The translations under genes and the position numbers were made by a program. Under the pieces are notes generated by a model. It was given only the letters and a program-made list of their open reading frames with translations, did no database searches and was not told the origin of the DNA. DNA of 64,000 bases from Nitrospira sp. (lineage in GTDB: Bacteria > Nitrospirota > Nitrospiria > Nitrospirales > Nitrospiraceae). This document shows, piece after piece, positions 48,401-54,933 of the stretch (position 1 is its first letter; every line of letters begins with the position of its first letter). The stretch lies in assembly GCA_018242725.1 (NCBI GenBank), contig JAFEBI010000008.1, positions 1 through 64,000 of the forward strand, given 5' to 3'.

Positions 48401-50217
48401 TGACACATGTCATGGATTCTAACCCACGGGCGGCGGAATTGATTACGGCCGACAATCCACAGGCGAGGGTCGGTGCGATATCTGTGGATGGGACGCCCTC
48501 AGCGGTCTATCCGGCGAAATTGAACCTCTCGCCGATGAAGTTCTTGAACGGCGGCGAAGCCACGACCGGTGGCGGGTACAACATGCGGATCGAGCCCTTG
48601 TCTGTCCGCTTGGCAAACAACCCTGATCCGTCTCAGTTGTTCAGCAGCCGGATTCACGGAGATCCGGATACGCTGATGTTGCGGGCTTATCTGGGCGATC
48701 CAGTGGTGGTCAGGCTGCTTGAAACATCGGCCAACGAAGTGCATTCGTGGCACATCAGCGGTCATTGGTTCCCGATGGAGCGGTATAGCAAGAACTCCAT
48801 CCCGCGCAGCTCGCTGCACGTGGTGATCGGGGAACGGTACGATGCGGCCATTCCGGCCGCCGGCGGGCCGCAGCAGATGGCTGGCGACTACCTGTACTAC
48901 AGTGGTCGGGCGTCGCACTTCGTCGAAGGCAGCTGGGGAATTGTCCGAGTCCTGGATAAGGCGGATGCGACACTCAAACCGCTCCCAGGGCGCAGCGAGA
49001 TTCCGCAGTCGGCCAAGTCGGTCTGTCCGGCTGATGCACCAGTGAAGAGCTTCAACGTCTCGGCCATCGACAAGGCGATCCGCTACAACAAAGGGACGCC
49101 AGGGACGATGGAAGTCGACCTGGAGCGTAAAATGGTACTCGGGAACGAAAGCGGGAAGATGTATGTGCTCGAAGGCGAAAAGACTAAAGTCGCGTCGGGC
49201 AACCTTGAGCCGAGCCCGTTGACGCTGCACGTCAACGTCGGTGACTGTATCAAGGTCAATCTGAAGAACGAGATGGCCAAGGAGCGAGCCGGGTTCCACG
49301 TGGATAACCTCGCGTATGATCCGAAGGAGTCCATGGGGATCAACGCTGGCAACAATCCTGGCGATCAGACAGTTGCGCCGGGCCAGAGTAAAACCTATAC
49401 GTTCTACGCTCATCCGGAGTTCGGGGAGAACTCGGCTCTGATTCAGGACTGGGGGAACGTGATCGAGAATCCGCGCAACGGACTCTTCGGCGCCGTCATC
49501 ATCGGGCCGAAAGGATCGCAGTATCGGGATCCGGCGACCGGCGAGGATTTGGCCCAGAAGAGCTCGTGGAGGGCGGATGTGATCGTCGATCGGACTGTGT
49601 CAGGAAACGAAAAGCGGCAGAACTACCGCTCTTTCGCGCTCCTGTTCCAGGACGAAGACAATATCACCGGTACGAGCTTCATGCCGTATATCCAAAAGGT
49701 GGCCGGCGTGACGGCGGTGAACTATCGGTCGGAGCCGACCGATTACCGTACCGAGAAAGGCTGCGCCTACAGTGAAGTGTTTGCCTGTGTGAAGACGGGT
49801 GACCAGCCGGTGACGCCGACGATCGCGGCTCACGTCGGAGATCCGGTTGTCATTCATGTGTTGGGCGCATTCAGTGAACAGGTTCAGTTGTTCAGCGTCT
49901 CCGGCCATGAGTGGAAACATGAGCCGTACATCAACGGAGCGGACCTCGTGAGCACCATGGAGTTCGGCGGGTCCGAGGTCTTCAATGCCTGGTTAAACGG
50001 TGGAGCCGGTGGGCCCAACGGGATTCCCGGCGACTATCTCTGGCTCAACCAGCGTCCGGGCTACCTCGACGCCGGACATTGGGGAATGCTGAAGGTGCTG
50101 GACCGTGACAACCGTGCAATCCTTCCGCTGAGCGGCAAAGTCCCGGCTACACAACATGCCGAGGGTAAGTCCTCAGCAAAATCCCTCCCGGTGTCTATGA
50201 AGGCGAAGGCCAAGTAG
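45454..50217 (+). CDS. Giant exported multicopper oxidase, MofA/OmpB-like (paralogue 1)
   Basis: A 1587-residue secreted oxidase. A signal peptide (about residues 10-34, ending WAAE) is followed by three modules opening with C-P-x2-A-P-V-K at Cys117, Cys700 and Cys1191, each long enough for two cupredoxin domains. Copper motifs: H416-S-H-H419-L-H421, the full HCH-x3-H-x4-M site at His490-Cys491-His492, His496, Met501, then H790-P-H792 and F-W-H922-D-H924. The trinuclear motifs 3-4 therefore precede motifs 1-2. Size and layout resemble MofA and OmpB, linked to Mn or Fe oxidation; substrate is not proven. Start ATG 45454 has GGGAGG upstream. Confidence 0.88.
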   Translation: MKSSSFQQSRRLRSAGVKQLLLSLVLTSGLAITPMAWAAEQHGHQGSAEQASAKKVIYREGGSVLHDRMMDEIKRQQEFIGKKGGYDTGANGHMMQQGVLLVADDPDKVSVTNGQRCPANAPVKDYHVTAINIEITLSRFLDYFPGYMYVLNENLDKVRAEETANKEAREKENDPGAVSNGLQGDAIQPLVIRANQGDCLKVTLHNKITDEPTNLVINGSSMVVSTTGKPATPSNPDTTVATGKEQSFEWYIKPDTQEGARFLRSHASREQFNLGLIGMLVVEPRGSRYLSPFDGKPMASGWEAMIEDPNGADFREFAIFYHEAGDEAFRILNKKGEMLPQRDPHTDSYRPGARLLNYRSEPHGTRIELQAHMGFYGDESMAYGSYTFGDPATTIPRSYMGDPAKFRMAGGSEIVHSHHLHGGSIRWARQPGNSNLDFAASSNGPVKFPLISDTSDRLDVQSIGPTEIYDQVIEGGSGGLQALAGEFVFHCHIPQHYVTGMWGFWRVYNTLQAPGSQTDVMKPLVELPDRAGRMRTGISSDKLVGQMVDWYGGKKFEITKDRSDWKANPAKVSIKDWVEMQVPPQGKPGHKSTEKEQTLAYDSTVNDWAWDGSKALSEPETTYEWVNYKSATPGKRQEILFDPRSGKLSWPWLRPHLGRRVPFSPSHSGAPWLEPIHRRDDGSNSTEPAKPGEQGPWSLCPEGAPVKKFNIHAITLPITLKGATAKTPAIVDPGGLLYVLHEEEAEVRKNRAKQFPLVIRGNVQDCIDVVYKSELKDDTRQGFSSKTNLHPHMFQFDTQASDGPIIGFSYEMSLRPFTILKDEHPGKGMPVPMNTTIEADAAKGATSIKVKDASKFHVKTELGVGMDEVNGFESARISKIDGNTITFERPLLHAHKKGEIASVEWIRERWYVDADFGTTFWHDHVYGLDSWGHGQYASFITEPPRSTYHDPVTGKEIRSGPVADIHTTEPVSAHIKGSFREIVTHVMDSNPRAAELITADNPQARVGAISVDGTPSAVYPAKLNLSPMKFLNGGEATTGGGYNMRIEPLSVRLANNPDPSQLFSSRIHGDPDTLMLRAYLGDPVVVRLLETSANEVHSWHISGHWFPMERYSKNSIPRSSLHVVIGERYDAAIPAAGGPQQMAGDYLYYSGRASHFVEGSWGIVRVLDKADATLKPLPGRSEIPQSAKSVCPADAPVKSFNVSAIDKAIRYNKGTPGTMEVDLERKMVLGNESGKMYVLEGEKTKVASGNLEPSPLTLHVNVGDCIKVNLKNEMAKERAGFHVDNLAYDPKESMGINAGNNPGDQTVAPGQSKTYTFYAHPEFGENSALIQDWGNVIENPRNGLFGAVIIGPKGSQYRDPATGEDLAQKSSWRADVIVDRTVSGNEKRQNYRSFALLFQDEDNITGTSFMPYIQKVAGVTAVNYRSEPTDYRTEKGCAYSEVFACVKTGDQPVTPTIAAHVGDPVVIHVLGAFSEQVQLFSVSGHEWKHEPYINGADLVSTMEFGGSEVFNAWLNGGAGGPNGIPGDYLWLNQRPGYLDAGHWGMLKVLDRDNRAILPLSGKVPATQHAEGKSSAKSLPVSMKAKAK

Positions 50218-50242
50218 AAGACCGGCGTGGAGGCGTAAGAGG

Positions 50243-50284
50243 CGGGGGAATTCGGCTCGTGAGAGCGGGATTCCCCCGTTCGTT
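50243..50284 (+). terminator. Terminator after oxidase gene 1
   Basis: CGGGGGAAT (50243-50251) pairs with ATTCCCCCG (50270-50278), followed by TTCGTTT. A nine-base GC-rich stem with a broken T-run, 25 bases past the stop; the next gene begins 55 bases later. Confidence 0.75.
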
Positions 50285-50338
50285 TGCCGTCGAGAAACGA
50301 TGGCTTGAACCCAGCTCAGTCATACGGTACAAGAACTG

Positions 50339-50950
50339 ATGGACGTGCGAGTATTGCCTGGATCGGTTGTCTTGTTCTTAGTCGGGCTTCTGTCGATGGC
50401 TATCGGCAGTCTTCCGGAGTCGGCCGCCGCGCTTGATTTTTCCAGTGACCGGATCGTCAAGCGAGGGAAGTCCGTGGTGATGGCGCATGTCAACGCCAAG
50501 GACGATCGCTGGCGATTTGAGTTTTCCATCCCTCAGCGAGGAGCCAGTGTGATCATTGTCCGAGTGGATCGTGGCACGGCCTGGCTGATCTTGTCCAAGC
50601 GGCGGCTGTATGTGGAAGAGCCGATCACGAATGATTATCGGTTAGAGGTGAGCGAGAAAATGTCCGGTGAAATCTCACGCGAGTTTGTGGGAGATGAAAT
50701 GCTCAACGGGTATCCGACGGAGCTGTTCGATGTCACAGTTGCAGAAGAAGGGGAAACTCGGCAATACTATCGGTGGGTGACCAAGGTTCAGCGGTTTCCG
50801 ATGAAGACCGTGAGCAAGCAGGGGGACTGGTCGGAAGAGTTTCGCCGGTTGGTCTTTACCGAACAGTCACGATTCTTGTTTGAGCTACCGCAGCGGTTGG
50901 ACCCAGCCAATCCACCCGCGAACATGGAACCGACATCGAACAATGAGTGA
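50339..50950 (+). CDS. Exported protein of DUF4412/LolA-like type
   Basis: A 203-residue protein with a signal peptide (SVVLFLVGLLSMAIG, cleaved near AAALDF). The body is beta-rich with alternating strands (DRWRFEFSIPQRGASVIIVR; WLILSKRRLYVEEP; YPTELFDVTVAEEGETRQYY), resembling DUF4412 or LolA-type periplasmic hydrophobic-pocket proteins. No metal ligands stand out. It lies between oxidase 1 and a cupredoxin gene, and the cupredoxin begins 16 bases after its stop. A role as envelope carrier or folding partner is only a guess. Confidence 0.65.
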   Translation: MDVRVLPGSVVLFLVGLLSMAIGSLPESAAALDFSSDRIVKRGKSVVMAHVNAKDDRWRFEFSIPQRGASVIIVRVDRGTAWLILSKRRLYVEEPITNDYRLEVSEKMSGEISREFVGDEMLNGYPTELFDVTVAEEGETRQYYRWVTKVQRFPMKTVSKQGDWSEEFRRLVFTEQSRFLFELPQRLDPANPPANMEPTSNNE

Positions 50951-50966
50951 ATCAGGAGGGAGTGTG

Positions 50967-51752
50967 ATGAAACGAATCATCGTAGGAGGGCTCTGTCTCG
51001 CGATGTGTGCGCACATGAGCGTAGCGGTCGGCCTCCACACGGATGCCTGGGCGTACGAGTCGGGGATCGTGACCAATGGAGGGGCCGTGCAGGGGAAGGT
51101 GACGTTCTCAGGCACTGTGCCGGATCCCAAGATCTTCGAGCTGCGGCGCTATTACGACCGTGAATATTGCGCGACTCTTTCAGACGGCAAGGGGCATCGC
51201 CTGCTCAAGGAAGTCAACGTGGGGCCGGAGGGCGGACTCAGGGATGTGGTAGTGGTCATCGAGGGCATCGAGAAAGGCAAGCCCTTTGCCGTCACCGATG
51301 CGGAAGTCGAAGCCAGTCTGTGCCAGTTCCTCCCCTTCGTCACCGTCGTGAGCGACAAACGCAAAGTCTCAGTGTTTAATCGGGACCCGGTGTCCCATGA
51401 TATTCAAGGCTATGCGTACGATCAATCCGGAGTGGACATTGTCCTCCACCGGCCGGCGCTCCATGTGAGCGGGACCACCGATGTCGTGCAGCTCGTCAAA
51501 GGACGGAAAGTCTTTACCATGCAGTGCGGCATGCACCCCTACATGCAAAACTGGGGCTATGCTATTGATAATCCCTATTATGCCGTGACGGGACCCACTG
51601 GAGCATTCACCATCGGGGACCTTCCGGCCGGAACGTACCACCTCAAGGTATGGCATCCGACCTTGGGGACCCACGAGCGGGAGATCACCGTGAAGTCCAA
51701 TGAAACCGTCACGCTGGACCTGGCGTTCGACACTACCCAGGCGGCGAAATAA
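50967..51752 (+). CDS. Amicyanin-like cupredoxin with C-terminal carboxypeptidase-regulatory domain (paralogue 1)
   Basis: A 261-residue exported protein (signal peptide IVGGLCLAMCAHMSVAVG, ending near TDAWAY). The cupredoxin ligands are His144 (VSHDIQ) and the C-terminal loop Cys187-x2-His190-x2-Met193 (MQCGMHPYM), the spacing of amicyanin. The last 60 residues (PTGAFTIGDLPAGTYHLKVW) form a CarboxypepD_reg-like beta domain. An N-terminal GGAVQGKVTFSGTVP motif resembles the same fold. It would be a one-electron carrier for the neighbouring oxidase. ATG 50967 has AGGAGGG upstream. Paralogue of the proteins at 60016 and 63731. Confidence 0.8.
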   Translation: MKRIIVGGLCLAMCAHMSVAVGLHTDAWAYESGIVTNGGAVQGKVTFSGTVPDPKIFELRRYYDREYCATLSDGKGHRLLKEVNVGPEGGLRDVVVVIEGIEKGKPFAVTDAEVEASLCQFLPFVTVVSDKRKVSVFNRDPVSHDIQGYAYDQSGVDIVLHRPALHVSGTTDVVQLVKGRKVFTMQCGMHPYMQNWGYAIDNPYYAVTGPTGAFTIGDLPAGTYHLKVWHPTLGTHEREITVKSNETVTLDLAFDTTQAAK

Positions 51753-52178
51753 ATGAGAGCGCAACCGATCAGAGTCACGGGCCTTGGGGTTGGCATCCTC
51801 GCGCTGGCTCTCGTGATAGGGAGTGAGCTGGCGTGGGCGGGCGCGATCCCGGCGATTCAGGAGCAGGGTAGGGCCATGGTCCGGGACGCAGAAGAGATGG
51901 TGATGCATGGCGGTATGGGAGACGGGCATGCGATCCTGCATCACTGCGCCGAAGTAGCGAAACAAGCTCAGGCTATCCTCAAGGCCTTACCGGCTACGGA
52001 TGACCATGGCAAAGAAGCCGTTCCGCACTTGCAGGATGCGATTAAGCATTGCGCGCGAGTGGCTGAGATGGGAGATAAGGTTGATCCAGGTGCCAGCTTG
52101 AATCCCGCCGTGAAGGCCAGGGCTGCAGTGAAGGAGGCGATGAAACATCTTATGGCTATGAAAGGCGGCGGCGCGTAG
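51753..52178 (+). CDS. SmbP-like small His-rich metal-binding protein
   Basis: A 141-residue exported protein (signal peptide GLGVGILALALVIGSELAWA). The mature part is helical, rich in His (HAILHHCAEVAK; DDHGKEAVPHLQDAIKHCA) with regular spacing like the SmbP protein of Nitrosomonas europaea, a small periplasmic copper-binding protein. It starts at the base after the cupredoxin stop, so they are co-transcribed. A metal-buffering role in the oxidase operon is a reasonable inference. Two Cys residues are additional possible ligands. Confidence 0.6.
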   Translation: MRAQPIRVTGLGVGILALALVIGSELAWAGAIPAIQEQGRAMVRDAEEMVMHGGMGDGHAILHHCAEVAKQAQAILKALPATDDHGKEAVPHLQDAIKHCARVAEMGDKVDPGASLNPAVKARAAVKEAMKHLMAMKGGGA

Positions 52179-52300
52179 CAGACGTTGAAAAAGACCGTCG
52201 GCTGTGTTCTCGCGTCACTCAGCCCCTCGACGTACCCCAGAGGGTACGCCTCGGCCCTTCGCTAGCTGCGGCCTTGCCGGACAGTCTTTTTGAACGTCTA
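52179..52300 (+). repeat. Palindromic intergenic repeat, copy D
   Basis: About 122 bp in the gap between convergent units. Ends CAGACGTTGAAAAAGAC and GTCTTTTTGAACGTCT are inverted repeats; the outer bases differ from copies A-C (GACG in place of GGATG) but both arms have changed together, keeping the pairing. Interior blocks GTTCTCGCGTCACTCAG and GGGTACGCCTCGG match the other copies. Confidence 0.85.
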
Positions 52301-52316
52301 CTTTCAGCTCACTTCA

Positions 52317-52955
52317 TTATCGGGAAAGCTCGGAGTTCGGCGCCAGGGGACTCACCGCATTTTGATCTCGCCCAGGCTGGTATGTCTCCAGCATTTTCCT
52401 TATTGTTGGCATGATTTGGTCTTCAGCTGAACGAGGAGCTTTGACTCGTATCCCTCGTCCTTCGTTTCGGCCCAACGAAAAGATGTGGTGTTCAATGATC
52501 TCACCCTGTTTATTGTCGGTGTACGTAAAGATAAGCTCTTTCCCGGGGAATCCTGCCAATGTTTTCTCCTGATCTGGTTGCCATCGGAGGGTAATCTGTT
52601 TCTTGCCATAGAGGTCTGTGATAATACGATGGTGTGCTGAGGCGAACTCTTCGAGTGTTTGCCTGCCCTCCGGGGTGTTCCCGCTGACCACATTCATATG
52701 GCCGGACACCGCCACGAGACTCTGTTCAATAGGAGGGTACAGGATCACGCCGACTCCGTCCGGCATAGGATTGCCGAGGCGCCAATCATCCGGATAGCGA
52801 ATAGAGAAACCGAATCGGACGTTGGTGTAGAGTTTCCAGCCTGCTTGGGTGGTATTCTCAATAGCACCGGCAGGAGCGGATGAAAGGCTTGGAACAAGAC
52901 ACAGCACAAGCACTGATACCACAACACAGCGTCGAATCATGAATGTCCTCATAAG
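52317..52955 (-). CDS. Exported PsbP/DUF1795-like protein
   Basis: A 212-residue protein with a signal peptide (VVVSVLVLCLVPSLSSAPAGA). The mature part opens WKLYTNVRFGFSIRYPDDW, a phrase typical of the PsbP/DUF1795 fold, and continues with alternating strands and one long C-terminal helix. No catalytic residues stand out. It follows the SUMF1-fold gene by 16 bases on the same strand. Role in the oxidase region unknown. Start ATG 52955 is chosen because the signal peptide starts there. Confidence 0.7.
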   Translation of the reverse strand, partial: LMRTFMIRRCVVVSVLVLCLVPSLSSAPAGAIENTTQAGWKLYTNVRFGFSIRYPDDWRLGNPMPDGVGVILYPPIEQSLVAVSGHMNVVSGNTPEGRQTLEEFASAHHRIITDLYGKKQITLRWQPDQEKTLAGFPGKELIFTYTDNKQGEIIEHHIFSLGRNEGRGIRVKAPRSAEDQIMPTIRKMLETYQPGRDQNAVSPLAPNSELSR

Positions 52956-52971
52956 GCGGCCCGTTTCTTCT

Positions 52972-53850
52972 TCACTCGCGGATTGATTTAGCACAACGAA
53001 ATCCGATGGTCGCCGCACGCTGCTCAGGCGAGGCACCGCTTCTGGTCGCGGTTCGCAGCAACGTCGGGGCACTTTTCCAGGACCCTCCCCGGACGACTTT
53101 ATAACGGCCCTGTTTCACTCCATGTGGGTTACGATCAGGCATGGTGACATAGTAGTCGATCCCAAACCAATCCTCGACCCACTCGGCGGCATTGCCTGCC
53201 ATATGATGCAGGCCATAAGGGCTTCGTCCCTCTTCTCCGCTCTCGACCGAGGCTACGATAGGGATTTCATGTACATGGTACTGTCCGAACATGGCTAAGC
53301 CTGGGGCGGGAGATTTTGGGCCCCAAGGAAAGAGGTTGCCCTTATCGCCACGGGCGGCTTTTTCCCATTCTGCTTCACTCGGAAGACGTTTGCCCTGCGT
53401 GCGGCAAAAGTCGGAGGCCTCAGTCCAGGTGACATAAAGTGCGGGCCAATGTGCCAATGTCTCGGGTAGTACTGCGTGTACGCTCGTCATATGGTCGATC
53501 AACTTGCGGACTTCATAAGGGACAGGGTGTCGCTGTTGTCGAAGCCAATGGACATATTCGGCGAGACTCACTTCGTCCCGGTCAATCTCATATTGACTCA
53601 ACCACACATGGCGCTGTGGCTGTTCTGTGTCATCGTAGGGAGATTCAAGACTGAAAGAGGTCTGGGACATCCGGGGAGTTCCCATGATAAACGCCCCTTC
53701 TGTGATCAGCATCATGGGCGATCTGTGGGCAAGTGCAGCGACACGTTCAGCAGGCGAAATCTCCTGCGCCTCGTTGGGCATCGGGTTCAAGAAGATGACG
53801 GTGAGTATCACAAGAGGATAGAGGCTGAGAGAATCGAGAGAAGGTCTCAT
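52972..53850 (-). CDS. SUMF1/FGE-fold exported protein (NirV-like), copy 1
   Basis: A 292-residue protein with a signal peptide (YPLVILTVIFLNPMPNEA). Motifs of the formylglycine-generating-enzyme fold: EGAFIMGT, DEVSLAEYVHWL, GKRLPSEAEWEKAARGDKG, NAAEWVEDWF, RGGSWKS and IGFRCAKS. The cysteine pair that marks true FGE after RGGS(W/F) is absent, so sulfatase activation is unlikely. Similar proteins (NirV) sit beside copper nitrite reductase genes. It is transcribed divergently from oxidase gene 2 and could share that promoter region. Confidence 0.85.
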   Translation of the reverse strand: MRPSLDSLSLYPLVILTVIFLNPMPNEAQEISPAERVAALAHRSPMMLITEGAFIMGTPRMSQTSFSLESPYDDTEQPQRHVWLSQYEIDRDEVSLAEYVHWLRQQRHPVPYEVRKLIDHMTSVHAVLPETLAHWPALYVTWTEASDFCRTQGKRLPSEAEWEKAARGDKGNLFPWGPKSPAPGLAMFGQYHVHEIPIVASVESGEEGRSPYGLHHMAGNAAEWVEDWFGIDYYVTMPDRNPHGVKQGRYKVVRGGSWKSAPTLLRTATRSGASPEQRAATIGFRCAKSIRE

Positions 53851-54301
53851 GGCTTCCTATACGAGAATAGAGTCCAGGAGTTCATGACCTGAGAGTATCG
53901 TGTTCTTGGGCTATGTGTCGGTAAAGGGTCTCTCACGTCAGGCCACGCTCTATGTTTGTGGTGAAATGTGCAGCCAGTTCTGCTTCGTGGGTGATTCACA
54001 TGGGACATGTGTCCAACTACCTTGAGCGCCATTTCCGTACGATCGGTACAGTCTAACTGATCCATCATCGTGATTATGACGTCCTTTAGATACAGTTTAT
54101 TGGGTCGGATCCTTTGAGACATGCTTGCACATTCGACAGGATGCGCAAGCTTTGCACCATGTAAGATTGTGCTGGTCCGTTGATACAACCATGACGTCGT
54201 TAGTTTCCTGTCCTGGCAGGCTGTTCATCGTTTGCGCACGCAGGCTATTTTTCTGTGAAGTGCAACTGTGGGCTCGGATTGTCGACGCGTCATATCTCCA
54301 T
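53851..54301. other. Divergent regulatory region, upstream part
   Basis: About 450 bases without a convincing gene. It holds the palindrome GGACATGTGTCC near 54004-54015, whose TGTCC half-site recurs in the oxidase upstream blocks. A minus-strand frame of 113 codons at 53847-54188 has no domain or start signal and is not accepted. Confidence 0.5.
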
Positions 54302-54369
54302 TGTCCCATCATGCCCCAATTTCAAGCACAATGCTGTCTAATCAGATGGACAGCCTAACTATTTGATTT
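54302..54369 (+). promoter_or_regulatory. Conserved upstream block with palindrome, copy 2
   Basis: Ungapped match to 45010-45077. It carries the larger inverted repeat GCTGTC/GACAGC around GTCTAATCAGATGGAC (54336-54351). Start-to--24 spacing is 218 bases, as in copy 1, although the intervening sequence is not conserved. Confidence 0.7.
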
Positions 54370-54519
54370 TCAGCAATAGAAGCAGGTGAATATCATATGT
54401 TTTAAAATTTGAATGGAGAGATTCATACAGTGAAGTGAGTGCTCGTTACCAGAAAAGTATTTTCTAACGTCCTGTTAGAACAGCAGAACTTTCGTTGAGT
54501 ACTTGAATTACTTTGAATC

Positions 54520-54533
54520 GGCACAGCATTTGC
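54520..54533 (+). promoter_or_regulatory. Sigma54-like -24/-12 promoter of oxidase gene 2
   Basis: GGCACAGCATTTGC carries GGCAC, a 10-base gap between GG and GC, and TTGC: a strong match to TGGCACGNNNNTTGCW. Predicted start near 54545, immediately before the structured leader. Confidence 0.7.
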
Positions 54534-54549
54534 GTAGTAAATCAAACTG

Positions 54550-54630
54550 CTGGTGAAGGTATGGGTGATTTTGGACCGGCCTCCGAATGACCCATATCCT
54601 TCGCAAGAAGGAACCCTTCACCAGCTCTTC
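54550..54630 (+). promoter_or_regulatory. Structured 5' leader, copy 2
   Basis: CTGGTGAAGG (54550-54559) pairs perfectly with CCTTCACCAG (54615-54624); TATGGGT (54560-54566) pairs with ACCCATA (54590-54596); and CCTTC-GCAA-GAAGG (54598-54611) forms a GNRA-capped hairpin. The result is a branched structure just downstream of the promoter, related to the leader at 45269. Confidence 0.6.
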
Positions 54631-54933
54631 TAGACTAAACCACGCGGTAGAGATGCCAGCATGAATGTAGAGAGCTGGCTCTGCATAGTCCACACGTGCT
54701 CCTCTGTCCACTGTTCCGTTCTCGTGAGCTTCTAATACTGAAAAGTTTTCTTTTCACTGGTTAACTATTGACATTTATATTTCAGAGAACCAATATGTGC
54801 CACTTAGAGAGGTGTGTACCACATTATGGTGCTGTGTGATTGCGAATCTGTAACGGTGTTGATGTGTCGGTTCGTGTGTTTCGTATAACTATCTGTCCAA
54901 ACTGAGGCAGATTTAAGCGAGGGGAGGCCACTT
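54631..54933. other. Remaining untranslated leader of oxidase gene 2
   Basis: About 300 bases of AT-richer sequence before the start codon. No gene. TGTCC half-sites occur near 54705 and 54893; a GGGGAGG ribosome site lies at 54920-54926. Confidence 0.5.

Noticed and set aside
48499-49413. Long minus-strand frame (about 300 codons) inside oxidase gene 1
   Set aside because: Arises from the codon bias of the plus-strand gene; translation has no domain and many Arg/His as expected of a shadow. The same holds for antisense frames in oxidase 2, carB and pyrG.
53847-54188. Minus-strand frame of 113 codons upstream of the SUMF1-fold gene
   Set aside because: No start signal or domain, and it covers likely regulatory sites.
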